A stretch of DNA of 64,000 nucleotides from Mitsuaria sp. WAJ17 (GCF_014174515.1 NZ_JACJUG010000020.1:34953-98952), one strand, 5' to 3'. Shown: positions 39,505 through 48,910, counted from the stretch's first letter. Numbers and translations: made by a program. Notes: generated by a model not told the origin, from the letters alone.

Positions 39505-41510
39505 GCGCACCAGTCCTTCATTTCACACCCCGTGCCGAGCTAGAGCCGCAGTTCAATCTTCAGGCGTTCATCGAGCTATGCCGCAATTCGGAAGTCATGG
39601 ATGCGCATCTGCAGTTCGACAAGAACGTCTGGGAAGACGGCTTCTTGAAAGGGCAGAACAAAACGAATCGGGTCATCTTCAGCACACTGGAAGCTGCTGG
39701 CGAAAGCAGGCCTGAACCGAGCTTTCCAGAGCCATTCTTGAGCTTCGCCAAGGCCGCCGTCGTCTACTTGCAGGACAAGCGGCCAGTGACTACGCAGAGC
39801 ACTCGGATTGCCGCGCTGCGATGCCTTGAAGCAGCGCTACGTCAGGAGTCAAGAGGGTCTCGACCGACTGCCGTTGACCCTGTAGTGCTGGACACGGCCG
39901 TAGCGCTGGCCAAGAGGCAGGTTTCGCCGGCGGTGGCCTACCGCATCGCTGGTCAACTGGAGTACATCAGCGAGTTCATGGCCTCCAAGCAGTTCATCTC
40001 TTTGCGCCAGAGATGGAAGCACGGAATGAAGAAGCCTCAGGAAGTAGGGTCTCGCATCTCCAGAGAGGCCCTCGAAGCGCGGAAGGAAAAGCTGCCCTCG
40101 GCGGCAGTACTGCGCGCCCTAGCTGGCATCTTCAACCAAGCCGTCGAGCCACCGGACGTCATGACGTCAAGCATGACCGCCGTGATGTTGTGCGCCCCAG
40201 AGCGCATCAACGAGGTTCTGCGATTGCGGCGCAACTGCCTTGTCGAGGGCGACGGCGAATTCAGAGGGAAGTTGGGTCTGCGCTGGGCAGGCTCCAAGAA
40301 CTTTGAGAACACGACCAAGTGGCTGCCGTCAGATATGGCAAACGTCGCTCGCGAGGCGGTCGACAACTTGATTCGGGCGTCAGGCCCTGCTCATGAGCTC
40401 GCGGCCTGGTACACCGCCAACCCAACCAAGTTGTTCCTCCACGACGGCGCTGCGCACCTGCGGGACCAGCGCGTATTGAGTTTGAGCGAGCTCGCCCTGA
40501 TTCTTTGGGGTAGCGAAGACGCTGGTAATCAGGCCAACGTCTGGGCTAGAGGCTATGAATTGCCTAGGCAGCCGATGGGCGGCCGGCGCGTCGGAGTTCT
40601 GTTCGAGGACGTGGAGCGCGCTGTTCTCAGCATGCTTCCTGTGACCTTTCCGTTCATGCCAGGTGCGCCTGACCTCCGCTGCATGGATGCCATCGCGGTT
40701 ATGCGGAAGAACGAAATGCACGCCAACCGGGGGACGTATCTGTGCATGTTCAGCTGCGTCGACAACGAGGCCATCACCAGCCGATTCGGTACTCGCGAGG
40801 GTCGAGCTTCCGTCTTCGAAGCGTTCGGCTATACCGAGGACGATGGGTCTCCGATTGAGCTCAATAGCCACAGCCTGCGCCACTATCTGAACACGCTTGC
40901 TCAGATGGGAGGCTTGAGCAGCACTGAGATTGCGATTTTTTCTGGGCGCAAGGACCTCAGGCAGAACCGGCACTACGACCACATGTCCTCCGAGGAGGTA
41001 CAGGCACCCATTAGTCGCGCCCTGAAAGCTGGCTTCACGGCGGAGCTTGAGCCCGTCGCCCCCTCCGGACGGAACTTGATGATGCGAGGCGAGTTCAAGG
41101 GGCTTGGGCTCACCGCAGCGCACACGACGGAGTACGGCTGGTGCCGTCACAACTTCGCCAGCGAGCCGTGTCAGATGTATCGCGACTGCATCAACTGCCA
41201 AGAACAGGAATGCGTCAAAGGGGAATCGCATAAGGAGGCCAACCTGCGGCAGCTCAAGAGCGAGACCGAGTACCTGCTGATGCAGGCCAAGGCGGCCCTG
41301 AGCGACGAAGAGTTCGGCGCTGATGCATGGGTCAAGCACCAGACCATCACCTTGGAGCGAGTGAACCTGATGCTTTCCATATTGGAGAACCCTGAAGTGC
41401 CGGAAGGTGCCCGTATTCGGCTGGATGTGTCCAACGCACCCCTCATCACGGCTGACGACGTGAAGCCCATCCGGGTCATCAAGGCTCGAAAGGGCCGGGC
41501 ATTGCAATGA
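39501..41510 (+). CDS. gmtZ: GmtZ-like integrase
   Basis: The protein is 669 aa. Motifs of a tyrosine recombinase: Arg in MLCAPERINEVLRLRR, box II HSLRHYLNTLAQMGGLSS, then SGRKDLRQNRHYDHMS with the probable nucleophile Tyr. The C-terminal CRHNFASEPCQMYRDCINCQ region has several Cys and could bind zinc. It starts in an ATGA overlap with the GmtY-like gene and ends in one with the GmtX-like gene, so the three are co-translated. The GmtZ name rests on size, order and recalled family layout; a profile search is needed. Confidence 0.72.
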   Translation: MSAPVLHFTPRAELEPQFNLQAFIELCRNSEVMDAHLQFDKNVWEDGFLKGQNKTNRVIFSTLEAAGESRPEPSFPEPFLSFAKAAVVYLQDKRPVTTQSTRIAALRCLEAALRQESRGSRPTAVDPVVLDTAVALAKRQVSPAVAYRIAGQLEYISEFMASKQFISLRQRWKHGMKKPQEVGSRISREALEARKEKLPSAAVLRALAGIFNQAVEPPDVMTSSMTAVMLCAPERINEVLRLRRNCLVEGDGEFRGKLGLRWAGSKNFENTTKWLPSDMANVAREAVDNLIRASGPAHELAAWYTANPTKLFLHDGAAHLRDQRVLSLSELALILWGSEDAGNQANVWARGYELPRQPMGGRRVGVLFEDVERAVLSMLPVTFPFMPGAPDLRCMDAIAVMRKNEMHANRGTYLCMFSCVDNEAITSRFGTREGRASVFEAFGYTEDDGSPIELNSHSLRHYLNTLAQMGGLSSTEIAIFSGRKDLRQNRHYDHMSSEEVQAPISRALKAGFTAELEPVAPSGRNLMMRGEFKGLGLTAAHTTEYGWCRHNFASEPCQMYRDCINCQEQECVKGESHKEANLRQLKSETEYLLMQAKAALSDEEFGADAWVKHQTITLERVNLMLSILENPEVPEGARIRLDVSNAPLITADDVKPIRVIKARKGRALQ

Positions 41511-41941
41511 AGAAGAGTCGCGCGCCTGACTTGACTCAGGCTCACATCACCACGGTCCTCGACACACTCGATACCTGGAGAGGCAAGCTGACGTGGGACC
41601 TTTTGCTGGACAAGCTGGAGGCGGTGTGGGGCTATCGGTACTCCCGCTTCACCTTGGGCAGCTATGCCGAGGTAGCGAACGCCTTTCTGCACCGCAAGGA
41701 CGCCTTGCGAGGAACTCTTCCCGTGTCGAGGGGGACACCTACCGACGAGCGCGTTCGTGCAGCCATAGAGCAAGCCGAGCGGTTCAAAGCGAAGGCCGCG
41801 CGGCTGGAAGCAGAGAACAACCTTCTGCTGGAGCAATTCGTGACCTGGGCACACAACGCGGAGAACAAGGGGGTCACGATGGATATGTTGAACAAGCCAC
41901 TACCGAAGCCAGACCGTGACCGCTCGAAAGGGGTGAAGTGA
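41507..41941 (+). CDS. gmtX: GmtX-like small coiled-coil protein
   Basis: The protein is 144 aa. The N-terminal half is a helical region (DLTQAHITTVLDTLDTWRGK, WGYRYSRFTLGSYAEVANAF); the middle is a coiled coil (ERFKAKAARLEAENNLLLEQF); the tail is basic. Such small proteins are the third member of the gamma-mobile-trio. Molecular role is unknown; accessory DNA-binding or assembly for the recombinases is an inference. It overlaps its neighbours at both ends. Confidence 0.68.
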   Translation: MKKSRAPDLTQAHITTVLDTLDTWRGKLTWDLLLDKLEAVWGYRYSRFTLGSYAEVANAFLHRKDALRGTLPVSRGTPTDERVRAAIEQAERFKAKAARLEAENNLLLEQFVTWAHNAENKGVTMDMLNKPLPKPDRDRSKGVK

Positions 41942-42378
41942 TGGCGAGTGGGCAACAGCTAGCAGAAGAGAACTTCCATCGATTCGAGACCTGGGTTGCA
42001 TCGAAGACGGATGACGACCTGCGCTCGATGTGTGTTCGTGGTGTGCTCTCTCGAAGTGACATAGCTGCCGAGTGCGGCTTTTCGAAGTCGGCCCTGAGCC
42101 AAAACCCGCGTATCAAGGAGCGCTTGAGGGCTCTGGAGCAGGCGCTTCGCGAGCGAGGGGTGCTGCCCAGCCTGGCGCCAGTCACTGAGGGCGATGGTGG
42201 CGAGGTTCCGCTTCGTCAGCCTGGCGGACAAGCTGGCGCCCGGGATGCCGAGCGTCTGAAGCGGCTCGAGCAAGAGAACGCCAGTCTGCGTGCTGAGCTG
42301 GCAGAAGTGAAGGGGGCACTGTCAAGGTTTGCCGTGCTTCAAGAGATTCTGTCGGAGACAGGGAGGCTACCCCGGTGA
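41941..42378 (+). CDS. VPA1267-family protein
   Basis: The protein is 145 aa. A helix-turn-helix-like region (MCVRGVLSRSDIAAECGFSK) is followed by a C-terminal leucine-zipper-like coil (LKRLEQENASLRAELAEVKG). It starts as TGATG on the GmtX-like stop. This family is the usual downstream neighbour of the gamma-mobile-trio in Vibrio, hence its name. A DNA-binding accessory role is likely but unproven. Confidence 0.7.
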   Translation: MASGQQLAEENFHRFETWVASKTDDDLRSMCVRGVLSRSDIAAECGFSKSALSQNPRIKERLRALEQALRERGVLPSLAPVTEGDGGEVPLRQPGGQAGARDAERLKRLEQENASLRAELAEVKGALSRFAVLQEILSETGRLPR

Positions 42379-44624
42379 GCGTCTCGATGACCGTCCGGGT
42401 CTCGACCATTCGCTTCCAGCGACCCACAGGCTTAGCTGGAGTCATCTTCAGCGGCGTCCCTGTAGACGCTGCTGGTAGCACGACTGACGCGTCCACGTAT
42501 CTGGTCATTCGAGCCTCGAGAGCGGTGCTTGGCCCTACACGCGTTGAGCGGGGCCAATGGTGGAGCGTTCGAGGGCCAGTTGTCGAACGTGAAGTCACGG
42601 CAGACGGTTACCGCTTGATGGAGCTGCAGCTCGATGCGGATGAGGCACGGCTGGCACGGCCATCTGGTGAGCACATCGTGAGGTACCTCGCCGAAAACTC
42701 AGCCTTCGAGGGCATCGGAACTGTCAAGGCTCAGCGCCTTTGGGACGAACACGGAGAGCGTCTTTACGAGGTGCTCGACAGCGCAGATACAGCCGCACTT
42801 GCAAAGACGCTGACCCAAGATGTTGCGAAGCGGCTCGTTCAGGCATGGGCTTCTCAAGGTGAATCCCTGACTCTCCAGTGGCTTCACGCCCAGGGCTTCG
42901 AGCCAAGGCTGGGACGGAAGGTGCTGGCCTACTTTGGCAGCGTCGCCCGCGAGAGCATCGAAGAGGACCCGTATCGGCTGTTGTCCTTCTGTGCCGATTG
43001 GAAGACTGTCGACCGGCTGGCCCGCGAGAAATTTTCTGTAAGCCTTCACGACCCCCGGCGCGTGCGCGGTGCGGTCGAAGAAGCCTGCTACCGAGCGTTC
43101 GCTGACGGACACACAGCGATGCTGTCGGCAGAACTCATGGAGCGGGTCGGGCCGCTCCTCGGCAAACCGCCACCTGGAGTTCGATGGCGTGACCAGCTCG
43201 CGCTGGCAGTCACCACCGGGCTTGAGAACGGTAGCTTCGTCAAGAGCCATCATGGTCTACAGCCCCTCGGCGCTGTGGTGATGGAACGTCAAGTTGCGCA
43301 CGCTGCACAGCTGCGTTTGGCCCGCTCATCGGCCCCTCTACTGCCAGGCCAGGCCGTCGACCAGCTCATCTCCGAAGTTCATGCCATGGACGGCGTTGTC
43401 CTCAACGCCGAGCAGCAGGCGGCCATCCACGCTGCCGCGACACATGAGTTTCTGTGCATCACTGGTGGCGCTGGGGTCGGCAAGACGACGGCCCTGAAGG
43501 CGCTTTACCGGCTCTTCGATGTGACCGGTGTCCGGGTGTTTCAGGTGGCGCTTGCTGGCCGTGCTGCCAAGCGCATGCAGGAGGCAACTGGTCGACCCGC
43601 TCAGACCATCGCGAGCTTTCTCAAAGGCTTCGAGGAGAGTCAGATGGAAGGCCAGACCGTGCTGGTCATTGACGAGGCCAGCATGGTTGATGTCATCTCC
43701 ATGAGTCGACTCTGTTCCGTGCTGCCCCCGCACGTGCGGCTGATACTTGTGGGAGACCCGCACCAGCTCATGCCCGTGGGTCCAGGGCTGGTGCTCCACG
43801 CTCTTCAGGGCGCGCCTGGTGTGCCGACCGTCGAGTTGAAGACCGTGAAACGGTATGGCGGGGCAATCGCTGCCGCTGCCGCCGCCATACGTGCGGGACG
43901 CTGGCCAACGCTTACGGCCGATGAGACCGAGGCGGTGGCATTCCTTCCGTGCTCCGATGAGCTGATTGGTGAAACTGTCGTGGAGCTGATGGCTCTCGAC
44001 CCCGGCAGCAGCCAGACTCTTTGCGCTGTTAGGAACGGGCCGGCCGGAACCAAGGCACTCAATGCACTCTGTCAAGAGCGATTCACGTCAGGCGCACCGG
44101 AAGTGAAGGCATGGAATGACGAGTTCGACTGCTTTGAGCGGGTTGGCCTCCGAGTTGGAGATGTTGTCCTGTGCACTCGCAACATGTGGTCCATTGGGCT
44201 ACAGAACGGCTCTCTTGGAAGAGTCGTCGAAGTTGGAGCGTCACTGCCCCCAACAGCTGGCGAGGTAGGCGATGACGACACGATTCCGCCACGGGCGTCG
44301 GTCGAGTGGGATGACGGCCGGTGCATTCCGCTCACGGAAGACATGTTGGACGACGTTGAACTCGGATTCGCTGTGACTGTGCACAAGGCTCAGGGCTCCC
44401 AGTGGCCCAGGGTCATCGTTCCGGTGACGCGGAACAGGATGCTCGACCGTACGCTGCTTTACACCGCCGTCACGCGTGCGCAGAAGCAGGTTCTTCTAGT
44501 GGGTGATGAGGCTGCCGCTCGCGATGCAGTCCTGGCACAGCCTCGGTCGACGCTTCGGCAGGTTGGGCTTGACCTACATCTGGCCAGTTTCCGGAATCAG
44601 ATGCCTCTTGAAAGCACCCCTTGA
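42375..44624 (+). CDS. RecD-like superfamily 1 helicase
   Basis: The protein is 749 aa. Walker A is ITGGAGVGKTTALKALY, Walker B VLVIDEASMVDVISM, motif III LILVGDPHQLMPVGPG, and the UvrD-C2 end carries FAVTVHKAQGSQWPRVIVPV and LLYTAVTRAQKQVLLVGD. Before the motor there is a helix-hairpin-helix-like region (NSAFEGIGTVKAQRLW). These are the marks of RecD2/TraA-type 5'-3' helicases. It is the last gene of the six-gene mobility operon (GTGA overlap), so it may process DNA during excision, transfer or integration. ATG 42387 is an alternative start. Confidence 0.88.
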   Translation: MSVSMTVRVSTIRFQRPTGLAGVIFSGVPVDAAGSTTDASTYLVIRASRAVLGPTRVERGQWWSVRGPVVEREVTADGYRLMELQLDADEARLARPSGEHIVRYLAENSAFEGIGTVKAQRLWDEHGERLYEVLDSADTAALAKTLTQDVAKRLVQAWASQGESLTLQWLHAQGFEPRLGRKVLAYFGSVARESIEEDPYRLLSFCADWKTVDRLAREKFSVSLHDPRRVRGAVEEACYRAFADGHTAMLSAELMERVGPLLGKPPPGVRWRDQLALAVTTGLENGSFVKSHHGLQPLGAVVMERQVAHAAQLRLARSSAPLLPGQAVDQLISEVHAMDGVVLNAEQQAAIHAAATHEFLCITGGAGVGKTTALKALYRLFDVTGVRVFQVALAGRAAKRMQEATGRPAQTIASFLKGFEESQMEGQTVLVIDEASMVDVISMSRLCSVLPPHVRLILVGDPHQLMPVGPGLVLHALQGAPGVPTVELKTVKRYGGAIAAAAAAIRAGRWPTLTADETEAVAFLPCSDELIGETVVELMALDPGSSQTLCAVRNGPAGTKALNALCQERFTSGAPEVKAWNDEFDCFERVGLRVGDVVLCTRNMWSIGLQNGSLGRVVEVGASLPPTAGEVGDDDTIPPRASVEWDDGRCIPLTEDMLDDVELGFAVTVHKAQGSQWPRVIVPVTRNRMLDRTLLYTAVTRAQKQVLLVGDEAAARDAVLAQPRSTLRQVGLDLHLASFRNQMPLESTP

Positions 44625-44693
44625 GAGCCAATAAACGCAATACTTGACCAAGCAGTTTGCACGTATGGCTTTCAAAACTTTGGGTAAGTAAGA

Positions 44694-45839
44694 TTACCGA
44701 ATCAAGTCGGTTATTCGGGCCCAGTTGAAAATTAGACCCCGACCCTTGTGATACACCCGAGCTCCTTTTGGCCGTATCAACTCAAGAACGCGCCATAGCT
44801 GTTTCTCTGCCTTGAAAAACTGACGAGCCGAGCCGGCTATTGCGGCGGCGGCGCGTGCCGGATTCCGCTCTAGAAGGCCTCTGGCCCCCAAATCCGTCTC
44901 CACGGCGTTTAGCCAATCGGGCTGTTCAGGAATGAGCTCAAGCGAAGACTGGAAATCCTCAATCGCATTGAACAGAATTAGGTGCTTGCCATCCAACAAA
45001 AGGCTTCGGGCTGCTGCATCCATAAACGGCCTTGAGGCCGAGCCGTACAAGGTGCCTATGTGCAGCGCATCGAGTCCATCTTTTGTGAGCGAACCGTCAG
45101 CTTCGGTCCAACCAATGTGGAAGAGAAAGTTCCTGTAGTTTTTGCTCACCCCGGTCTTCATGCTCGGGGTATCTTTGTAGTTTCGTATCCCGCCGCCAGA
45201 GTGATGAAGCTTCCCGGCCTGGATGTCACTCCATAGCCGGTCAAACGCCCTGTCTCGTAATGTTCCAGACGTCGATGAGGGCTCTCGTGCTTCGTCATAG
45301 GAATAACGCAGCAGGACAAACATCTCTTCGAGACTCATTTCACGCCATTTAGCATAAAAGCTTGCATCGAGTGAAGCTGGAGTGGTAGGTCGCGCCGTTC
45401 GTTTGACGAAAAAATGCCGTTCCTCAACATGAGACGAGCTTGGCGAGAATGTCTTGGGGTCGTATGAGATGACACCCACCGGACCATGCGTCCAAGCGCT
45501 TTCCTCCAAGACGCTTACTACGTGCTTTGCAATCGGATATCCGTCGTCAGCTATCTCTGGCAAGACCAACAGACCGTAATCAAAGTCACGCGTATACGCG
45601 ATTGCCTGCCCCAATCCGGTCAGATACTCACGCTTTGTCTGTTGTGGGGGTTTGAATTCGCCTGCAACCGTGACTCCTGCATCATCGACTATCACAAAGT
45701 CTGGAACCGGCCAGGCTCGCGAGGATGTCACATAGGCACTGGTTGACAGGATGCTATTCCATGGTGACGCACCCCTCACAACGCGCCGCACGACCTCAGT
45801 GGCAACAGCGAACGCCAGAATGTCGTGATGTGTGCTCAT
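44694..45839 (-). CDS. Putative type II restriction endonuclease (PD-(D/E)XK)
   Basis: The protein is 381 aa. A nuclease core is visible as P46-Asp47 in WPVPDFVIVDD and Glu61-x-Lys63 in VAGEFKPP, the PD...ExK layout of restriction enzymes. The N-terminal part precedes it with a helix; the remaining 300 aa are unassigned and probably recognise DNA. It overlaps the double methyltransferase gene by ATGA and is transcribed after it, so the pair is a restriction-modification system. Low GC compared with the chromosome supports lateral transfer. The specificity is unknown. The 69 bases to the helicase gene are convergent and featureless. Confidence 0.75.
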   Translation of the reverse strand: MSTHHDILAFAVATEVVRRVVRGASPWNSILSTSAYVTSSRAWPVPDFVIVDDAGVTVAGEFKPPQQTKREYLTGLGQAIAYTRDFDYGLLVLPEIADDGYPIAKHVVSVLEESAWTHGPVGVISYDPKTFSPSSSHVEERHFFVKRTARPTTPASLDASFYAKWREMSLEEMFVLLRYSYDEAREPSSTSGTLRDRAFDRLWSDIQAGKLHHSGGGIRNYKDTPSMKTGVSKNYRNFLFHIGWTEADGSLTKDGLDALHIGTLYGSASRPFMDAAARSLLLDGKHLILFNAIEDFQSSLELIPEQPDWLNAVETDLGARGLLERNPARAAAAIAGSARQFFKAEKQLWRVLELIRPKGARVYHKGRGLIFNWARITDLIR

Positions 45840-48034
45840 GCTGCAGTGGCCAAGTCGTAGATGTCTCGCTTGAAGCCTGGCGCGGAAAAATTGCCCTTAA
45901 TCGTCTTAGCAATCCCGACGGCAAACACCTCTGCCAAATGTGGAGGAACAGCATTCCCTACAAGGGTGCACTGCTGCTGGCGTGTACCGACAAATCGCAT
46001 CCAATCCGGAAAGCCCTGGATGCGCGCCGCCTCCCGGACAGTAAGAGTTCTATGCAAAACTGGGTGCACCGGGAATGCATTGTGACCAGGCACCATGGTG
46101 GTCGCCGGTGCATTCATAGACAGCCGTTTGTACACGTGACTGAAGTTCTTTACGCTGTCTGACCTGTAACCCTTCTTGAGATGTTCCGGCAACTCGGCTT
46201 CAGGCAATCGGCCTCCTTCAGGAATCAGCCTGTATCTCTCAACAACGAGTTCCTTGTGGTTCATCGGAGCGTGACTGAATTCCGCACTCTGAGTCGAAGG
46301 GTCCATGAGGTCAGAGATTACATCTCCAACAGTTACAAACGGTCGCTGCCAAGACTTAGGTGAAGCGAAGTATTTCGGCTCTGGCCAATTGAAGGAAAGC
46401 CCCTTTTTCCAAGCAACGAGAATGAAGCGCTCACGCGCCTGCGCTACCCCATAGCTGGCGCAGTTGAGCACCTCATGTCGCAATTCGTAGCCTGCCTTCG
46501 ACAGCCGGCGCTCGACCTCTTCGAGATAAGACGATTGACCTCTCGGAGTGGACACAAATCCTTTGACATTCTCCAGAAAAATCACTTTCGGCTTTAGCTG
46601 GATAGCAAGCTCGACATACTTGATGGAAAGCTCATTGCGAGCGTCCTCATCCGGCTGGTGGTTTTGAGTATTCACAAAGCGGCGCCGGCCAAAGATAGAG
46701 AATCCTTGGCAAGGCGGCCCTCCAAATACCACGTCAATTTCTTTCAGCCCGGAGTCTGCAAGGATTTCCTTCTTACTCAGAGCGCCGACATCGGCAACCT
46801 TGTGCGGTACGTCTGGAAAATTCTGCTCAAGGTTTCGTGCCACACTGTTCTTCATGTCGTACGAGGCTACCACTCGGAACCCGGCATTGAGGAAGCCAAG
46901 CATCAGCCCACCAATACCAGTGAAGAAACTGACAGCTGTAAGTCCGTTGGGCTTTACGGCGCGCCGTTTCGAAAGTTCGTTCAGCGGAAGTGCTTGCTGT
47001 TTGCTAACCATCTTTGTTTTTGGTAGGTCTCGATTATTGGCGCTTTTGATGTGCTTAATTGCTGCTAACCCTAGGTGCCGGGCGAGTTCAACTGGGACCG
47101 CATTCCCGACCAGCTTGCACTGTTCCGCCCGACTACCGAAAAAGATATGTGTGTCAGGGAAAGTTTGGAGCCTAGCCGCCTCTCTCGGAGAGAGACTTCG
47201 ATGTGCTGTCGGATGCACCGGAAACGCGTTGTTTCCAGGCACGAGAGTTAGTGACGGCTTTTTTCTGTGCAAGCGCTTGTAGGTGTTTCCAAAATTCTTG
47301 CGCCGAATTTCTTCGGGCAGTTCTGCTGGCGGAGGCATTCTGCCCCCTTCTGGAATTAACTTGTACCGAGCGACAACCTTATCTCCATGTTGGAGAAAGG
47401 AATGGTTCGGCACGTGGTCTTGCCCATGGCTAGTCAAGTCTGCGATGCATTCGCCCACAGTTCGATACGGCTTTCTGCCGGGCCCATGAGTTTCGACGGG
47501 CCATTGGAAAGTGTTGTGCAGCTTCGTGCCGAAGAAGAAGACACGCTTTCGATGCTGTGGAACGCCAAAATCAGCCGCATCAAGTGTCTTTACCGTGACG
47601 TCGTAGCCGAGCGCTTCAAACGCGGCAACGATTTCTCGCTCAAATCGGCCGCCGTATTGAGTGCGAAGGTAATTGACATTCTCCATGATGAAGCATGAGG
47701 GTTGAGTCCATTGAACCACCCGGACAAAGCACCAGAAAAGCCCGTTCCGTGGGTCTGCGGGGTTCTGGTCACCAATGGTCGAAAAACCTTGGCACGGGGG
47801 GCCGCCGACCACGATGTCAACTCGCTTACCTTCTAGGTACGCTTCTAGCTTATCTCTCGTGAGACGCCTGATGTCACCGTGAAAAAACTGCTTATTTGGC
47901 CAGTTCTGAGAAAAAGTCGCCGCCGATGACTGTTCGATATCGGTCGCAAAGATGGATTCAAACCCAGCTTGTTCGATACCAAGTGTCATTCCGCCGCCTC
48001 CGGCGAACAACGAGATTGCCGTTGGTTTATTCAT
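45836..48034 (-). CDS. Fused double C5-cytosine DNA methyltransferase
   Basis: The protein is 732 aa, twice the usual length, with two complete C5 methyltransferase domains. Domain 1 (about 1-330) has AISLFAGGGGMTLG, the catalytic Cys81 in GGPPCQGFS, ENV in FIMENVNYL and QHRKRVFF. Domain 2 (about 360-732) repeats this: VSFFTGIGGLMLGF, Cys442 in GGPPCQGFS, FLENVKGF and QARERFILV. Both look active. Each domain has its own variable region before a conserved GNAVP block. Methylation of both strands of an asymmetric site, one domain per strand, is a reasonable inference. It is followed by the nuclease gene in an ATGA overlap. Confidence 0.93.
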   Translation of the reverse strand: MNKPTAISLFAGGGGMTLGIEQAGFESIFATDIEQSSAATFSQNWPNKQFFHGDIRRLTRDKLEAYLEGKRVDIVVGGPPCQGFSTIGDQNPADPRNGLFWCFVRVVQWTQPSCFIMENVNYLRTQYGGRFEREIVAAFEALGYDVTVKTLDAADFGVPQHRKRVFFFGTKLHNTFQWPVETHGPGRKPYRTVGECIADLTSHGQDHVPNHSFLQHGDKVVARYKLIPEGGRMPPPAELPEEIRRKNFGNTYKRLHRKKPSLTLVPGNNAFPVHPTAHRSLSPREAARLQTFPDTHIFFGSRAEQCKLVGNAVPVELARHLGLAAIKHIKSANNRDLPKTKMVSKQQALPLNELSKRRAVKPNGLTAVSFFTGIGGLMLGFLNAGFRVVASYDMKNSVARNLEQNFPDVPHKVADVGALSKKEILADSGLKEIDVVFGGPPCQGFSIFGRRRFVNTQNHQPDEDARNELSIKYVELAIQLKPKVIFLENVKGFVSTPRGQSSYLEEVERRLSKAGYELRHEVLNCASYGVAQARERFILVAWKKGLSFNWPEPKYFASPKSWQRPFVTVGDVISDLMDPSTQSAEFSHAPMNHKELVVERYRLIPEGGRLPEAELPEHLKKGYRSDSVKNFSHVYKRLSMNAPATTMVPGHNAFPVHPVLHRTLTVREAARIQGFPDWMRFVGTRQQQCTLVGNAVPPHLAEVFAVGIAKTIKGNFSAPGFKRDIYDLATAA

Positions 48035-48054
48035 TACCTCGACCTATGTGTTGA

Positions 48055-48258
48055 TTACTGCTGGTCAACAAAGCTGGATTCGCCGCGCTGAGCAGAGAAG
48101 AGTTGGCCCTGGCGCGTTGCTGCGCCATGTTCGTCAACGTACGCTCGCATGAACTTGCGCAGGACTTGCGCAGCAGTGGTGTCCTGCGCCTTGCATGCGT
48201 CAAGAAAATCGTGGCGCAGTTGGTCGTCAACACGAATTCGTAAGCCGACGTCATTCAT
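48055..48258 (-). CDS. Ribbon-helix-helix-type small DNA-binding protein
   Basis: The protein is 67 aa. The pattern GLRIRVDDQLRHDFLDACKA then QVLRKFMRAYVDEHG fits the beta-alpha-alpha fold of the RHH (CopG/Arc) family. It lies 20 bases upstream of the methyltransferase on the same strand and is probably its operon partner, which suggests a control protein for restriction-modification expression. The RBS is weak. A hairpin at 48274 lies directly upstream and is a candidate operator. Confidence 0.65.
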   Translation of the reverse strand: MNDVGLRIRVDDQLRHDFLDACKAQDTTAAQVLRKFMRAYVDEHGAATRQGQLFSAQRGESSFVDQQ

Positions 48259-48273
48259 AGTGGTGTGGATGCA

Positions 48274-48361
48274 CAGCGTGTGTCACGGCGACACACGCTG
48301 TTAGTTTATCCAGTTACCGCGCTGAAGGCTAGCGCGGCGGTGGCTCATCAGGTGAGCCACC
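48274..48361. promoter_or_regulatory. Three consecutive perfect hairpins upstream of the restriction-modification operon
   Basis: Hairpin A is CAGCGTGTGTC, 5 bases, GACACACGCTG (48274-48300). Hairpin B is CCGCGCT, 7 bases, AGCGCGG (48317-48337). Hairpin C is GGTGGCTCA, 5 bases, TGAGCCACC (48339-48361). All arms match exactly. They lie between the RHH gene (minus) and the DUF6088 gene (plus), in the only non-coding stretch here. Hairpin A starts 16 bases before the RHH ATG and could be its operator. Their order, all in one row, is unusual. Confidence 0.7.
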
Positions 48362-48477
48362 CGGAGGCGTTCGGCGGATGTTTAGGGGGCAGCATTGGAG
48401 ACGGTCGACCTTGAAGCGATAGTGGTCCGAATGCCCTGGGCACCCAGCATCGCCAGAGCACCGATGGCTGGTGAAGC

Positions 48478-48894
48478 ATGGCACGATGGGCCATGCGCCT
48501 TAAGACCCGTATCAAGCGTCACCTAGAGCGGACGCAAAGCCCCGTGCTGCTCCGGCGCGAACTGAAGGGTCTGGGCAGCGAGACACAACTTTCCGCCGCG
48601 CTCAAGTCGCTGCTGGCCGAGGGCGTCATCGTTCGAATCGGCGTCGGGGTGTACGCCATCGCCAAGGTTAGTGTCCTTTCAGGCAAGCCCATTCCAACCC
48701 ACCCGCTTGAGGTTCTTGCTCCGCTGGCATTGCGCAAGCTTGGTGTCAGGGTGGAGGAGCCTTACAGGAGTCGCGACTACAACGCTGGCCGCACGACCCA
48801 AGTTCCGACTGGATTGGTAATCAACACAGGCGGACGGCGCGTCACCCGGAAGATTGGATTCAATGGCAAGTTCGTGGAGTACGAGCGCTCTTGA
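48478..48894 (+). CDS. DUF6088 winged-helix protein (AbiEi-antitoxin-like)
   Basis: The protein is 138 aa. The N-terminal half is a winged helix typical of AbiEi-type antitoxins and DUF6088 (RIKRHLERTQSPVLLRRELK, SETQLSAALKSLLAEGVIVR, GVGVYAIAK). The C-terminal half (LEVLAPLALRKLGVRVEEPY) matches the rest of DUF6088. No toxin-like partner is next to it. ATG 48493 (MRLKTRIKRHL) is an alternative start. It is transcribed away from the hairpin region and is convergent with the HAD gene. Confidence 0.7.
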   Translation: MARWAMRLKTRIKRHLERTQSPVLLRRELKGLGSETQLSAALKSLLAEGVIVRIGVGVYAIAKVSVLSGKPIPTHPLEVLAPLALRKLGVRVEEPYRSRDYNAGRTTQVPTGLVINTGGRRVTRKIGFNGKFVEYERS

Positions 48895-48910
48895 CCGGCT
48901 CGCGCAGGGC

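Noticed and set aside
48274..48361. CRISPR array or integron attC site
   Set aside because: The three hairpins have different sequences and spacings; no repeat-spacer pattern and no cas or intI gene nearby.
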